From the NCBI GenBank assembly GCA_030848705.1, contig CM061244.1, positions 106,785,111 to 106,849,110 on the forward strand: 64,000 bases of DNA, in the 5' to 3' direction. This document shows, one piece after another, positions 43,808 through 55,886 of the stretch. The translations under genes and the position numbers were made by a program. The notes under the pieces were generated by a model, which made no database searches, had not been told where the DNA came from, and saw nothing but the letters and a program-made list of their open reading frames with translations. The DNA comes from Heracleum sosnowskyi. Its lineage: Eukaryota; Streptophyta; Magnoliopsida; Apiales; Apiaceae. Within the stretch, counting starts at the first letter, position 1. The number at the start of each line of letters is the position of its first letter.

Positions 43808-46477
43808 TTACTTAATGTCTTCAATGTCAGGTACAGTCCTGATGTAGTCCACAAGTAGTCTTCTCTCAGCTCTCTCTAGCTGAGCTACCATTATCTTCTT
43901 TATCTCCCTTAACTCTGGGTCACTTTCTCCAGTTTGGTAGATAGCCACCCTTAGAGCATAAATGATGTTCTTCCTCATATCATTTCGTAGCTTTATTATG
44001 AAGGATTTATCTGATTCCAGATTAAATTCCAACACTTTTATACCAAGATCTGTTCTGAGTCTTGCACTGTTCCTTTGCATCTCAACAAGCTTTCCATTAT
44101 AATCTTTGTACTTCGGTATGTAAGCACCAGCAGTCTTTAGGCCACAAAGAGCTCTAGCTTTAACCATTCTGCTTCTTAATACCTCAGATGCTTGATGAGT
44201 TCTTTGATTTTTGACTTTCAGTAGATACAGCACATACTCTAGTTCTTCTTTCATCTTTAATCCTATATCAGCTTCACCAACTCTGTATACTCTGCCATCA
44301 GCCTTGAAGTATAACAGAAAATCCTTCTTCAATCCTTTATGATGTATTAACTGAACCGACTCTAAAGCATCAAGATTTTCTTGAGTCACACCAACACCTG
44401 GTTCAGCTAATGAAGTTTGATCCACAGGACTGTTATTCACTCTCTTTTCTCTATGAGATCCCAGTCCAGATTTATCTCTTGATTCCTTTCCCATGATAGT
44501 TCTGCTTTGGAGAATATTTACATTTGTTGGAATCAGAGAATCATCTTTAGATGGTCTTCGAAAAGTACCTTGGAGTTGTGAAGATATTAGTTGAGTTTGT
44601 ACAACTTGAGCAGTGTCAGAAGTTGTCACAACTTTAACAGAATCATCAACTTGAGAAACGTCAGTGGTTGATTTATTAGATCTTGATTCAACATGAGCCA
44701 TGTCAGAGGTTGAATAAGCTTTCTTTGATAACTCAGGCTCTTCAATCAATTTGCCTTTTCCTTTGTCAGTGTTTGCTCCAGCAGGCCTCCTTGAGTATTG
44801 TAAACTCTGTTGAGAGTTCACATTCTCTTTAATAATAATTCCTTTTTCCTTTCTCCTAGGAGCCTTGGCAGCTTTTTGCTTGTAAGTTCCAGCTTCAACT
44901 TTCTTTTTACGCTCTTCAGCAAGAATATGCAATTCAGCATCAATGTCTTCAACTGTGTCTTCACCACCATGTTCTTCCAAAAAGAGTTTAGCAACAATCT
45001 CTTCATCGGTAATTGGATTAGCTGAAATAGCTAGATTTTTAAGTCTCGAAGAAGATTAAACACCAGAATTTACTCTTTCAGAGTTTGTCAGCTTAGCAGA
45101 GTTTGACCTAAGTCTCCCTTGCTCTTGAGAATTCTTTGACCTAAACTCTGAATCCTTGCTTCCATCATCAGTTGCATCATCCCTCCGTCTCAGAGTTTGA
45201 GTCCTTTTGCATTTGTCTTTAGGAACTCTCTCCCCCTTTTTGACATTCTCTTCAATATCCATCTCCAAGATAGGCTCAAGAAAATCATCATTTAAAGCAG
45301 CATTATCATCAGTATGTGCTCTGGCTTCTTCAGGCACAGTAGCATTTGCAGAAATATCCTCAGTTACAATCTCTGGAGCTGCAGCAGTTGTAGAATCCGG
45401 AATCAATCCATCAAATAGGTAAGCAGCAACCAGCTTCCTCTTCTTGGTGTGGATAGACTCATTTTCATCAGAAGCCCTATTCTCATCAGAAATAGGTCGA
45501 TTTGCCCTCCTCTTTTTCCTTGAAGTACCAACAGAGTTTGGTAAATCATTAGCAACTGAAGGTTTATCAGCCTTGAAAGCTCTATGCTTAGTCCTACCCC
45601 CAGCTTTTGGTCTTTGGGATGTAGATGGAAGAGGTTCAGAGTTTAGAGGCTGAATTGGTTCTGGTTGTGCCTGTGGTTGTGGTTGAGGGTTTAAAAACTT
45701 TTGGACTGAAGCAGGAAGCATCAAGTCATCAACATTCCCTTTCTTAACATCCTTGTTTGTGAGATCAGAGAATATTCTCTTATGTAATTTAAATGAGGGA
45801 ATGACATCCTCCTCAGCTATCTCAACCCCATCAACACACATAGAAAAGATTAATTGACAGAAATGAGAAAAGTAAACTACACTCCTATTCTCTGTCATCT
45901 TTTCATCTATGTTGTTCAAAACAAGTCTAACATAGTCAAAATGAGCACCATAGAGAAGAGAATACCCAATTTGTAGACTGTCGATTGAAATTGCATCCCA
46001 ATTTGTACACTTCTTCCCGAACGCCCTTGTAATGCAATCGAAGAAGAAACTCCACTCCTTCCTCAAGAACGGTCGCTTCAAATTTCCTGTTCTTGCTAAA
46101 GACCCAGAATATCCAATCTCCCTCATCATACGCTGAAGATCAGAATCACCAACAGAAATGGTGAACGCATTGAAATCTTCACATCCAAGAGCATCTCTTA
46201 CAGTAGTTGGAGTAACTACATACTCTTCTTCAGCAAATTCAAAGATTATAGGAGTGCCTGATTCACCTCCATCATCATACACGCCTGTCTCCCAGAAGGC
46301 TTTGATTTGAGAACCAGATAACTTTGCTGGTGCCACCAGTGCATGCCCAATATCAGATTGAGCAAGAAAGTTCTGAAAAAGATGAAACGCCTCTGGGACA
46401 TTCTCAGTAGATAGTGGTGCTGCATAGTTGTTAGGAACAAATTCGAGACCAAAAGATTGAAACATGGTAGTTGCCAT
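43808..46477 (-). pseudogene. Element B envelope-position ORF, intact except for one stop
   Basis: One long minus-strand frame of 890 codons including stops, starting MATTMFQSFGLEFVPNN. A single TAA at 45,058-45,056 separates 473 residues from the remainder, which continues in the same frame to 43,808. The N-terminal plant-transposon domain has EIGYSGSLARTGNLKR and PFLRKEWSFFFDCITRAF. The linker is Ser/Asn/Lys-rich and contains many NSE/NSG/NSA words coded by AAACTCTGA. The C-terminal helical domain (EELEYVLYLLKVKNQ, RVAIYQTGESDPELREIKK) matches that of family A. Near-intactness suggests a fairly young element or selection on this ORF. Confidence 0.85.
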
Positions 46478-47803
46478 TAGAAAGCTTTGAAATAAATCAG
46501 AGTTTAAGCTTAGAAAAGTGTTTGAGAAAATGATGCAGAAAAGTGTTTGTGAATATGCTTATGTGAAAATGTCCTGTGAAAAGAGTAAGTCTGTAAAAAT
46601 TTGAAACGTTGTGAGTTTAATGATTAATTATGAATTAAAAACTGAAGAGTTTTAATCATTAAGATGCACAACAGGCTTACTCGTGAAGTGTGTGAGTGGG
46701 ACAGTTGTCACACATGCATTAACTGACACATTAATCACGGTAGTTTTCAACACGCATGCGCAGTAAAAGGCACTAATTACTGCTACTTTCTAGACACCTT
46801 TTATCATTTTCAAAACTCAACAAACCGTTATCAATCATACTCTCTATTTTCCAAAAATAATGTTCCTCAATAATTATGAAATGTCTGAAACACCCTTATT
46901 TATTTTAATCATCAGAGATTAAAAATAAATTACCTCGGCGTAGAGTACACAGTTCATCAGTTTTTATCAATTCTCCTCCTTCATTAATAATCTCTTTTCT
47001 CTAAGTGCACAGTTGTGAGAAATTGTGTGTGAATAGCAGAGTTTACTGAATATAAATATTTAGATCATCTCAAAGTGCATAAAATCCACAAAATAAATCA
47101 GTAAAAACTGGTTTCCCAAACTCTCATTTATAAACAAAATCTGATATTGTCTAAACTCTGTACGTATAAATTTATTATTTTCACCCCCTTTGATTTTTTT
47201 TTTATTATTATTATTATTCCAGTAATCAGTGGTTGGCACTAGTCACCAAAAATCAAAAAATTTAGCCCTTATTTCATACAATAAGTTCATGGGTCTTCCT
47301 AGGCACAACTTGATCTCAAAGGAATTTGTGCATATTTTTGCATCTTTTGATTTGAGGGTGAAATGTGAGCTACTAATTATCAGAGTTTAGACTTTCATCA
47401 GTTAATACAATTAATTTATGAGAGAAAGTGCAAACAGCTAATACAGACTCAGTGTATAGGATCAATAAACTAAGAGATGCTATAAATATAGAGACAGTAT
47501 CATGCTATGTAAAATTTCTGCACACATTTGAGATCAGAATTTATATCACTCAGAAGGATTCATGATTACTTATTGAGAATCATGCTTCATACAATTTTCT
47601 TCATCGGTCCTTATGTTTCAGACAAAATCACAATCAGAGTTTAACATCAGAGTTTAGCATCAGAGTATAACTGACAGAGTTTAACATTATGACAGAGTAT
47701 GACTTCAGAATTTTGACAAGCTGGTATGAATAACAGTTAACATATGCAAAGAATCATGAGCAACAAATCACAGAATAAGAAATTTTGAGTCTCACCAATA
47801 TCT
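46478..47803 (-). other. Element B spacer between pol and envelope-position ORF
   Basis: About 1.3 kb without an ORF. A dense patch at about 47,635-47,725 repeats CAGAGTTT or CAGAGTAT on the plus strand (AAACTCTG in element sense). The part nearest the ORF is a leader-like region. No TATA box comparable to that of element S is evident. Confidence 0.6.
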
Positions 47804-48448
47804 CTAGTCAAAACCAGAGATCATTCCAAGTTCATTTACCAGTCTTGTAAAAGTAGCTTCACTCAAAGGCTTGGTGAAGATATCTGCAAGCTGTTGTTCT
47901 GTAGACACAAAATGAAGCTCAATATCTCCTTCCTCCACATGTTCCCTGATAAAATGATACCTTATGCTGATGTGCTTGGTCATGGAATGCTGTACTGGAT
48001 TACCTGTCATTGCAATTGCACTCTGATTATCACAGAAAATAGGTATTTTAGAGTACCTTAATCCATAATCCAGCAATTGATTCTTCATCCACAAAATCTG
48101 TGCACAACAGCTACCAGTAGCAATATACTCTGCTTCTGCTGTGGATGTGGAAATTGACTTTTGTTTCTTGTTGTACCAAGAAACTAATTTGTCACCTAAA
48201 AATTGACAGCTTCCACTTGTGCTCTTTCTATCAATCTTACAGCCTGCAAAATCTGCATCAGAGTAACCAATTAATTTAAACTCTGATTCTCTAGGATACC
48301 ACAAACCAAGAGTTATGGTTCCTTTAAGATACTTGAAAATTCTCTTCACAGCTGTTAGATGAGGCTCTCTGGGATCTGCTTGAAATCTTGCACAAAGGCA
48401 AGTTGCATACATGATGTCTGGTCTACTTGAAATCTTGCACAAAGGCAA
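47804..48448 (-). pseudogene. Element B RNase H end of pol
   Basis: Minus-strand frame beginning inside the RT-RNase H connection (SSRPDIMYATCLCARFQADP) and running to LADIFTKPLSEATFTRL and a stop. Motifs YSDADFAGCKIDRKSTSGSC, STAEAEYIATGSCC and FCDNQSA are intact. Everything upstream in pol is missing: the sequence reaches the rearrangement junction at about 48,420-48,500. Confidence 0.88.
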
Positions 48449-48500
48449 GTTACCTAGGAAAATTCCCTAGGTTTTGCTTGAAATCTTGCACAAAGGCAAA
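48418..48500. other. Rearrangement junction: minus-strand pol B to plus-strand pol A
   Basis: TTGAAATCTTGCACAAAGGC occurs twice in 60 bp, around a CCTAGG...CCCTAGG stretch, plus a related copy in pol B just to the left. The right copy follows CCTAGGTTTTGC as in minus-strand pol A and then switches to plus-strand RT (AAAGAGGTACTATTG). So three pieces are joined within about 80 bp, at shared short sequences. Confidence 0.85.
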
Positions 48501-49514
48501 AGAGGTACTATTGATAAAACTCTATTCTATTTGAATCATGGTAAGGATTTGATTTTAGTTCAGATTTATGTTGATGATATCATTTTTGGGTCAACAAACA
48601 ATAAGCTGTGTGAAAAGTTTTCCAAGCTTATGCAGTCAAAATATCAAATGAGCAAGATGGGAGAAATGAGTTATTTTCTTGGTCTTCAAGTTAAACAGAC
48701 TGATGATGGCATTTTTATCAATCAGTCCAAGTATACAAGGAATTTGTTGAAAAGGTTTAACATGGAAGATTGTGCTACTGCAAGTACTCCCATTGTTACA
48801 GCTACCAAACTTGATCCTGATCAAGGTACTGAGGTAGATGTAACTCACTACAGAGGAATGATTGGCTCTTTATTGTATCTCACTGCAAGTAGACCAGATA
48901 TCATGTTTGTAACCTGTCTGTGTGCAAGATTTCAAGCAAAACCTAGGGAACCTCATCTGATTGCAGTTAAAAGAATTTTCAGATATCTCAAAGGCACTCC
49001 TTCACTTGGTCTTTGGTATGTAAGGGAATCAGATTTTGGTTTGTGTGGTTATTCAGATGCTGATTTTGCAGGATGCAAAATAGACAGGAAAAGTACTTCA
49101 GGAAGCTGTCAGTTTTTGGGTGGTAGACTAGTTTCATGGTTTAGCAAAAAGCAAAAGTCTATCTCTACTTCAACAGCAGAAGCTGAGTACATTGCTGCAG
49201 GAAGCTGTTGTGCTCAGATAATGTGGATAAGAAATCAGTTGTTAGATTATGGCCTGTTATACTAAAAAATCCCTAGTTATTGTGATAACCAAAGTGCTAT
49301 TGCAATGACAGGAAATCCAGTTCAGCATTCTCTTACTAAACACATCAGTATTAGATATCATTTCATAAGAGAACGGGTTCTGGAAGGAACAATTGAACTT
49401 CATTTTGTTCCTACTGATCAACAACTAGCTGATATATTCACCAAGCCACTGCCTGAAGCTACATTCATTAAGTTGGTGAATGAACTTGGAATGATGAACT
49501 TTGAGAATTTCTGA
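48490..49514 (+). pseudogene. Element A RT end and RNase H (plus copy 2)
   Basis: Nearly identical to 41,060-42,070, beginning at RGTIDKTLFYLNHGK. The Gly changed to a stop in copy 1 is intact here, but the TAA in the DYG-LY segment (near 49,263) is shared. A few substitutions (Ala to Val twice) distinguish the copies. Confidence 0.9.
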
Positions 49515-50003
49515 GAAAAGCTACAGAGAAGAAATCCTGATGACTATCAAATCCTGATGGTCATTCAGAAAGGTATGTATTTTTGATCAAATCCTGATAG
49601 GACAAAATCCTGACAAGAAGTCAACTGGTCAATCCTGATGTACATGTCAGTATTTCATTTCTTAATTTGTGCCTGATTTTTCGCCAGTTTCTGATGAGAA
49701 ACGTTTGAGTTTTGAACAACTGTATGCGCGCGTGTGTCACACTGATAGATATATACATATAGATACACATAAAAAGCGGTGCAGTTATGTTTAAGTATGC
49801 ACGTAATTAGTCCACTAATCATTTTTGCACAAATCATAAGTTGCCACCTGTCATTGAGAGTAATATTTTGTTTTCACAAAATACATTTGATTTGCTAAAT
49901 TTCTAATTACTCTCTCTTCATCAGTTTTTCATCTTATTTCTCTCTCTGTGTTCAAGAACCCTAATTTCTAAATCTCAATTCTCAAGCTTTTGATACTGTT
50001 TTA

Positions 50004-50621
50004 ATGGCGTCTTCATCATTCATAAACAAACATACTGTGGTTAGTGGTGTTACGTTTGCCACTAATAATTTTGTAGCTATTATAGACCATCAGGAATTAC
50101 CAAATGAGTTTCACATAATTCAGGATTTTCTAACTTCAAGCCCATTGAAGTTTGCTTTAACAGAACCTGCAAGTGTTTCTTTTAAGTCAGTTATGCAGGT
50201 GTGGAACTCAGTTACTTTTAACAAAGGGCATTCTGACTCAATCTTGATGAGTTTTGAATATGATGGGATTACTCACTATGTGACTCCTGCAATTGTGGAG
50301 GATGCACTGCAATTACCTGTTCTTGGTGATGCTATTCTTGATAATGTTTCGGACTCTACTCTCTTTGAGTTTGTTACAAAGTTGGGCTACAATGGTGAAG
50401 TAAAGAGATATGGAAATCTTTTCAGGACGAAGCTTAAGAAGGAATGGAATTTTTTTCTTTGATACAATCAGTCGCTGTTTCCTGAACAAGACATCAAATT
50501 TTGATGCTCTTCCATCAGGATCTCTCAAAATTGGGTACTCTCTTATCCGTTCTACAGTGTTTGATTCTAGATCTTTTATCTTAAAAGCTTTAAGTGATAG
50601 GAAATCAGAAAAGTTAGGTTC
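50004..50621 (+). pseudogene. Element A envelope-position ORF, N-terminal domain (plus copy 2)
   Basis: Same as 42,543-43,161 apart from a few substitutions. The homopolymer near 50,450 has one extra T instead of two, shifting the frame at KKEWNF. The following frame (50,460-50,621) continues the domain (SGSLKIGYSLIRS) to the B insertion. Across the solo LTR the frame resumes at 51,147, once the TGTCT duplication is discounted. Confidence 0.85.
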
Positions 50622-50626
50622 TGTCT

Positions 50627-51146
50627 TGTTAGGCCGAATACACAATATATAATCAATATATGTATGAGAATAACAATAAAGAACACTGTTTATGAACAAT
50701 AAACTGAATTATATTAAATAACTCTTCTCTCAGTGATGTAAATTATCACAGAGAGCTGCTAGGTTACAAGAATAATGTATTCAGTATTCGCGCGTCCCTT
50801 TTAGGGTTAACCTATCTGTGTTTATATAGTACACAGCTACGTACAATCTTCTAATTGATATTCCTATAAATCAGCTATACAATTAATATCAATCTAGAAT
50901 TGCTTTTGTCTTCTGTTCCGTTTCCTTAACCATCTCGATATCTCTTTGCTTCTTTCCATCTTTAAAGAATATCGCTTCTAGAATGTTCATTTAATTGCAC
51001 CGACTGCTAAGCAAACTCTGACCATCAGACTTTAACAAACTCTGACTGGTCCTCCAGCTAAACTCTTGACTAGTCCTCCAGCTAAACTCTGATAGTTTCT
51101 TGGTTCTTAAACACTGATAAACAAACATCAGCAATTATATCTAACA
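50627..51146 (-). repeat. LTR of element B, right; solo-like, TSD TGTCT on both sides
   Basis: 520 bp with the same ends as 43,167-43,662. It differs by about seven substitutions and a 24 bp internal duplication near 51,065. It is preceded by TGTCT (50,622-50,626) and followed by TGTCT (51,147-51,151). It splits the A ORF exactly as expected for a solo LTR left by LTR-LTR recombination. Confidence 0.9.
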
Positions 51147-52943
51147 TGTCTTTTTTCTTATATTTTTACAGTTGATATTTAATCACTTATGTCCTAATGT
51201 TGTTTTTGAGAATGATGTAGTTCTACCAATCTGTAGAATTACTGAGAATAATATTAAGTTCTTAGTCAACAGTGACAAGGCAAATGGTCTTATTGGTAAT
51301 GCTTTTATTCCTGATGAGGTTAGGTTTTTCTTACATCAGAAAATGCCTACTTGTTATGGATTACTTTCTCATGCTATGGGGCAAGATAAATCACACCTTG
51401 TTCCCAGCATACCACCTAAACAGTCCAAACAGTCAACAACCACCTCTAATGTCTCTCAAAAGACTTTAGTTGTAAAAGCAAAGAAATCATCTAGAACTGA
51501 TGTGTCTGGAAGGCAATCAGGTTCAAAGGATTTTTCCTCTACACCACTCACTAAAAAGAAGATACAAGGGGGTGTACAAGGGGTCCTGGTGAAGAAAGCT
51601 GCTAAGGGTGTTGAGGCTGTTTCTGTTAAAAGGAAGTTAGTGCTCAGGGATGAGACTGATTCAGAGGATGATTTACCTATATCCTCTATAATGAATGTAA
51701 ATAAGGAAGTTGTTGATACTACTATTGAAGCTGTGGTACCATCATCAAAGCCACAGAAGAAAAGGACATTATCGAAAAGCAGGTATCATATTCCTTTGAA
51801 GGTGCAAATGAAGGATACCAATATTCAGACATCAAATCCTGATGAGTCATCTACTCCTGATGCTCTAGCAAATCATGATGTTGGTATTCCTGATGCAAAA
51901 ACGAAAGTTGTCTCTATCTCAGACTCTCCAGCAAAGGCTTCTCCATCTGCAAAGATTATTGAAATTTCATGGGAGAAGGTTGCTGAGACTGCTTCAAAGC
52001 TTGGATTTTCCCATCCATTAGAGAAGAAAAGGAAAGCAGCAGAGATAGTTTTCAAGAGACAAAAGAAGCTGAAAGGATCAAGCCCACAAGAACCTGGATC
52101 TCAAAGTGATTCAGCAGCTCACACTGAAGATCCTGCCACACAAGAACCACTCAATCAAAGTTTGGGTGAAGGCTTAGCTATTAGAATGGTCCCACAAGAA
52201 CCATTTTCTCAAAGGGAGAGTGAAGACATCAACATTCCAGCCACACAAGAACCATCTTCTCAAAGTGAAGATGCAAGCAAAGCTACAGCTTCTAGTGAAA
52301 GATTGGTCAAGGACACTGTCAATGAGGGAAGCACACAAGAACCTCCAACTCAAAGTGTTGAAGCAGCTTCAGAACCTCATGCTACACAAGAACCATCGGT
52401 AACAGATACTGATGCAAGCTTATCAAATCCTGACGGTGTTCATCCTGATGCTAGTGGTGCTCCTGATGCTGAGCCAATTTTGATTCAACCACTACGATCA
52501 ATACCAATGGACCATCCTATCACAGATTCACATGATAAACTGAAAGGTATAGCAATTCCTGATTCTGATGATAGTGATGATGATAATAATGACGAGAAGG
52601 AACAGCTTGCCAGATTTCTAAAGTCTAGTCTTGGAACTAATTATGGTTCGTCAAGCACTTTCATGATTGGCAAGGCTTCTACTAGAAAAGATCTCAGACA
52701 AGATTTTTCTATTCCTTCTGAAATCAATACTGCAGAAAAGCTGAGAAGGCATCAATGGGAAAATGAATGGTATAGGTCTGATGAATCTGTCAGCTATCCA
52801 TATGCCTTGGATCATGCGTATGATGCAGTGAAGATGATAGAGAATCCAGATTTGAAGAATCATCTGAAGGCTACAACTCTTTTATCCAAAAGCCTGAAAC
52901 ATGAAATTGATTCTGTCAAGCTGCAACTGAGTTGGTGAGGGAT
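51147..52943 (+). pseudogene. Element A envelope-position ORF, central part (plus copy 2)
   Basis: Open for 588 codons to 52,938. It contains the end of the plant-transposon domain (FIPDEVRFFLHQKMPTCYGL), the Ser/Lys linker, PD-rich words, the QEPxxQS repeats (52,084-52,400), an Asp-run and the YPYALDHAYDAVKMIENPDL helix. A 1 bp deletion near 52,915, relative to the minus copy, shifts the frame just before element C interrupts it at GATAT (52,944-52,948). Between 51,272 and the end it parallels 39,103-37,420 on the opposite strand with moderate divergence. Confidence 0.82.
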
Positions 52944-52948
52944 GATAT

Positions 52949-54524
52949 TGAAAGACGTGTGTCCTAAATCCAATCATGGATGATGAGTTAGGAGATACTT
53001 TGTTCAATATGATTCAAGTTTGTTTAATTTAATAAAATGGTAATATGTTTTATAACGGGCTTTATCTATTTAAAGTGTTTAAATTAGATGATCCATAGTT
53101 TAGAGTAAAGCTTTAATGGATTATGATGAGATCATTATAATGAGACTTTAAAGATGAGAACTCTAAACTTAAATAGTTCCTGGTCGTAGGATAATTAATT
53201 GGTAGTTAATTAATCCGCAAAGATCGGTACATACTATGCTTGCTTCACCATGAAGGATGTCTGTTCTCATAGGCATTTGTGTGGTGACACTATAGCTAGT
53301 ATGTAGGTGCTTTTAGGAATAAGTTCACTGAACATGACTCGATCAGTTGTACAACTAATGGAGTTCACTCATGTGTCAGTAGTTGTTCATATAGTGATGG
53401 TTGTACAAGTGTCCTTTGACTTGAGATCATCATAGTCATCTTGTGTACACTGAACTATACTTTGGTTTAGCTCTTAGTCTCGAGGGACAATAATTAGTGC
53501 TCTTCTGGGTATAGGAATTTGTGCACGAAGATAGTGAATGATCAATAAAGGATCTGCCCCTTTCAGTGAAGGAAGAGAATGTCCTATGTTATTCCATTTA
53601 TGCTAGTTCAGGAACCTCTGGCCAGAGTGAATGAAATTAGAAAGAAGTTTCTAATTTGCATTAATCGGAACTAGACATAGTGAATAGGAAAGCATATGAT
53701 TAAATTAGATAGGCTTGACACGAGATCCATGCCTTGTATTTAATCGGGATATTGTAGGGTAGAAGGAATTGATTGTACTGTAACTAGTCACTGACAGGTT
53801 CTTGGTATTCTAAGCAGTGAATTCATATTATCCGGATAGTCGCGATATGTTGAGAAGCATCACTCACGATGTAGAATAAATATAATTAATCAGTTAATTA
53901 TATTTAATGAATTATTAGAATTCATATAAATAATAAATAAAAGTTTATTATTATTTATTTCTACTACCGGCTTAATATTGAACCTACAGGGTCACACCAT
54001 AAAAGATTAATTTATTGATGAAGATATTTTGAGAGAGCAAGTTATTTTCTAAATAGTTTAGAAAAGGAAATAATGATTAAAATAGTTTTAATTATTATTA
54101 AAGCATTTTATAAGATAAAGTGTGGGGTTAATATATATAAAGATATATTAAAAAACCCTAGGAGAGCCCTATAAATAGAATGAGATAGTTCATTCTAAAT
54201 GACTAGAGTTTTTGTGAAAACCTAGTTGCCACCCTCTTCTTCTTCTTCATCTCTCTCTCTCTCTCAAAAGAAGAAAAACTCCATTTTTATAAAAGCTTAG
54301 TTTTATAAAAAAGCTTCATCGAAGGATTATTCTTGGTGGATACCGGTAGAGTGCTTCACACTCTGAGGAGCAACTTCTAGAATCCATTTTATAAAGCTTC
54401 GATTTTCAAGGTATGGTTACGATTCCTCTCGATCTAGATTTTATATGTTTTTCTATATGTTCGATACATGGTTTTTACGGAATAATTGTTATATCACGCT
54501 TCCGCTCATCCGTAAATTCCTTCA
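52949..54524 (+). repeat. 5' LTR of element C
   Basis: Starts TGAAAGACGTGTGTCC and ends AAATTCCTTCA. TATAAATAG at 54,170 is the likely core promoter, preceded by AAACCCTAGG. A (TCTTCT)n/(CT)n leader near 54,235-54,265 follows. Confidence 0.93.
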
Positions 54525-54525
54525 A

Positions 54526-54537
54526 TGGCATCAGAGC
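54526..54537 (+). other. Primer binding site of element C
   Basis: TGGCATCAGAGC is one base away from the initiator tRNA-Met complement and lies 1 bp after the LTR. Confidence 0.8.
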
Positions 54538-55124
54538 TAGGTTTTGCATATAGAGATTCATATAAAAAAAAATTCAGATTTTTTTATACATGTATGGATT
54601 TATTATGATTTTTGCAAGTATATTTAGATTTAATTATGAATTAATTCGAAATATTATTTGCATGAGATTTTGATCATTGATTTGGGTTTTACAAGTGTTG
54701 TGGATGATCTAGGTATTTGTTTCATAATTTTGTGATGTGTAGATTATTTGTTATGAATTTTTTAAAATCGTTTTAATTAAAATTCATAAAATAATTATAC
54801 ATGTTGAAATATATGAATTAAAATTTGTACAAGGACCCCATAGATGCTTGCTTATTTTTGCTTTTGTTTGATTTCAGAAATCATATTATTTTGATTTTTT
54901 ATTAATTTATTAATTAATTGTTATTTAATTTATTAATATTAAAATAAAATAATAATAACAATAAAGGGCATTAATGGCTAGAGGAGTTTTTTTTTTTTTT
55001 TAAGTGTTATAAATGCTAAGTTAGTGTTTTAATGCTAAAGGAGTTACACGCATTAAATAAAATAGCATAGAATTGTTGTAACTTACTTAGCATTAAATAA
55101 AATAAAAAAAACTGTTGGGAAGAG

Positions 55125-55233
55125 CCTGTAACACATGTCGGGAATGCGTTACAGGGCCTGTAACGCGTGAGCGTCATGCGTTACACATTTAATAGCTTTT
55201 AATTGTTGTGACGCATGAGCGTCATGCGTTACA
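55125..55233 (+). repeat. Three palindromic GTAACGC...GCGTTAC hairpins in the element C leader
   Basis: Three adjacent inverted repeats: CCTGTAAC...GTTACAGG (55,125-55,155), GTAACGCGTGAGCGTCATGC onward (about 55,160-55,184) and TGTGACGCATGAGCGTCATG onward (55,207-55,233). Each would fold into a perfect or near-perfect RNA or DNA hairpin. They lie 0.6-0.7 kb after the PBS. Confidence 0.8.
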
Positions 55234-55886
55234 GCCCCTCTGTCCACATTAAATTTGATTTTTTGGGAGTTTGGTAACTCCGTTTTGGGCGTGCAATATA
55301 CCGTTGGATTCGTTTTTCCGAGACGGATCTAATGGAGTGGTCAAATATTTTTTATATAAAAGTTTGGAACTGTTTATATTCCCGGAAATCTTTTAAAGCA
55401 TGTATTAATTGTTTTAATTGCTTTTAAATACTATAATAAATCCATACATCATTATATCATTGTATGACATGATATTACTTGCATGCTTACTTGTTTGTTT
55501 ATTTTTATATATGAGATATATGCCTATATTTACCATGCGATGATAGATTTAGGTGAACTTAAATCAATATAAGGCGTGCTCTAGAAAATCTAGAATGAGA
55601 TTCGTTTCTTGCCTTAACAATAATATTATGAGTACAACCATGAGATTCTTATGTTTATGAAACATAGAGTGAAATACTCTTTTGATGTTGAAAATGAAAA
55701 TTTCTGTCTAGGCCGTTGGGTTTTAAGCGGGACCGATGTGACCCCTCCAACACACTGGGAATTTTTCATTTAAATATCATAATTGTATTTTGTTCAAGAA
55801 AAAGAGAATCTCCTAGTAATATGATTATGGTTGCAACATAATATAATCCCTCTTAATTAAAATTTATATCAAGTAGTAAATGACCA

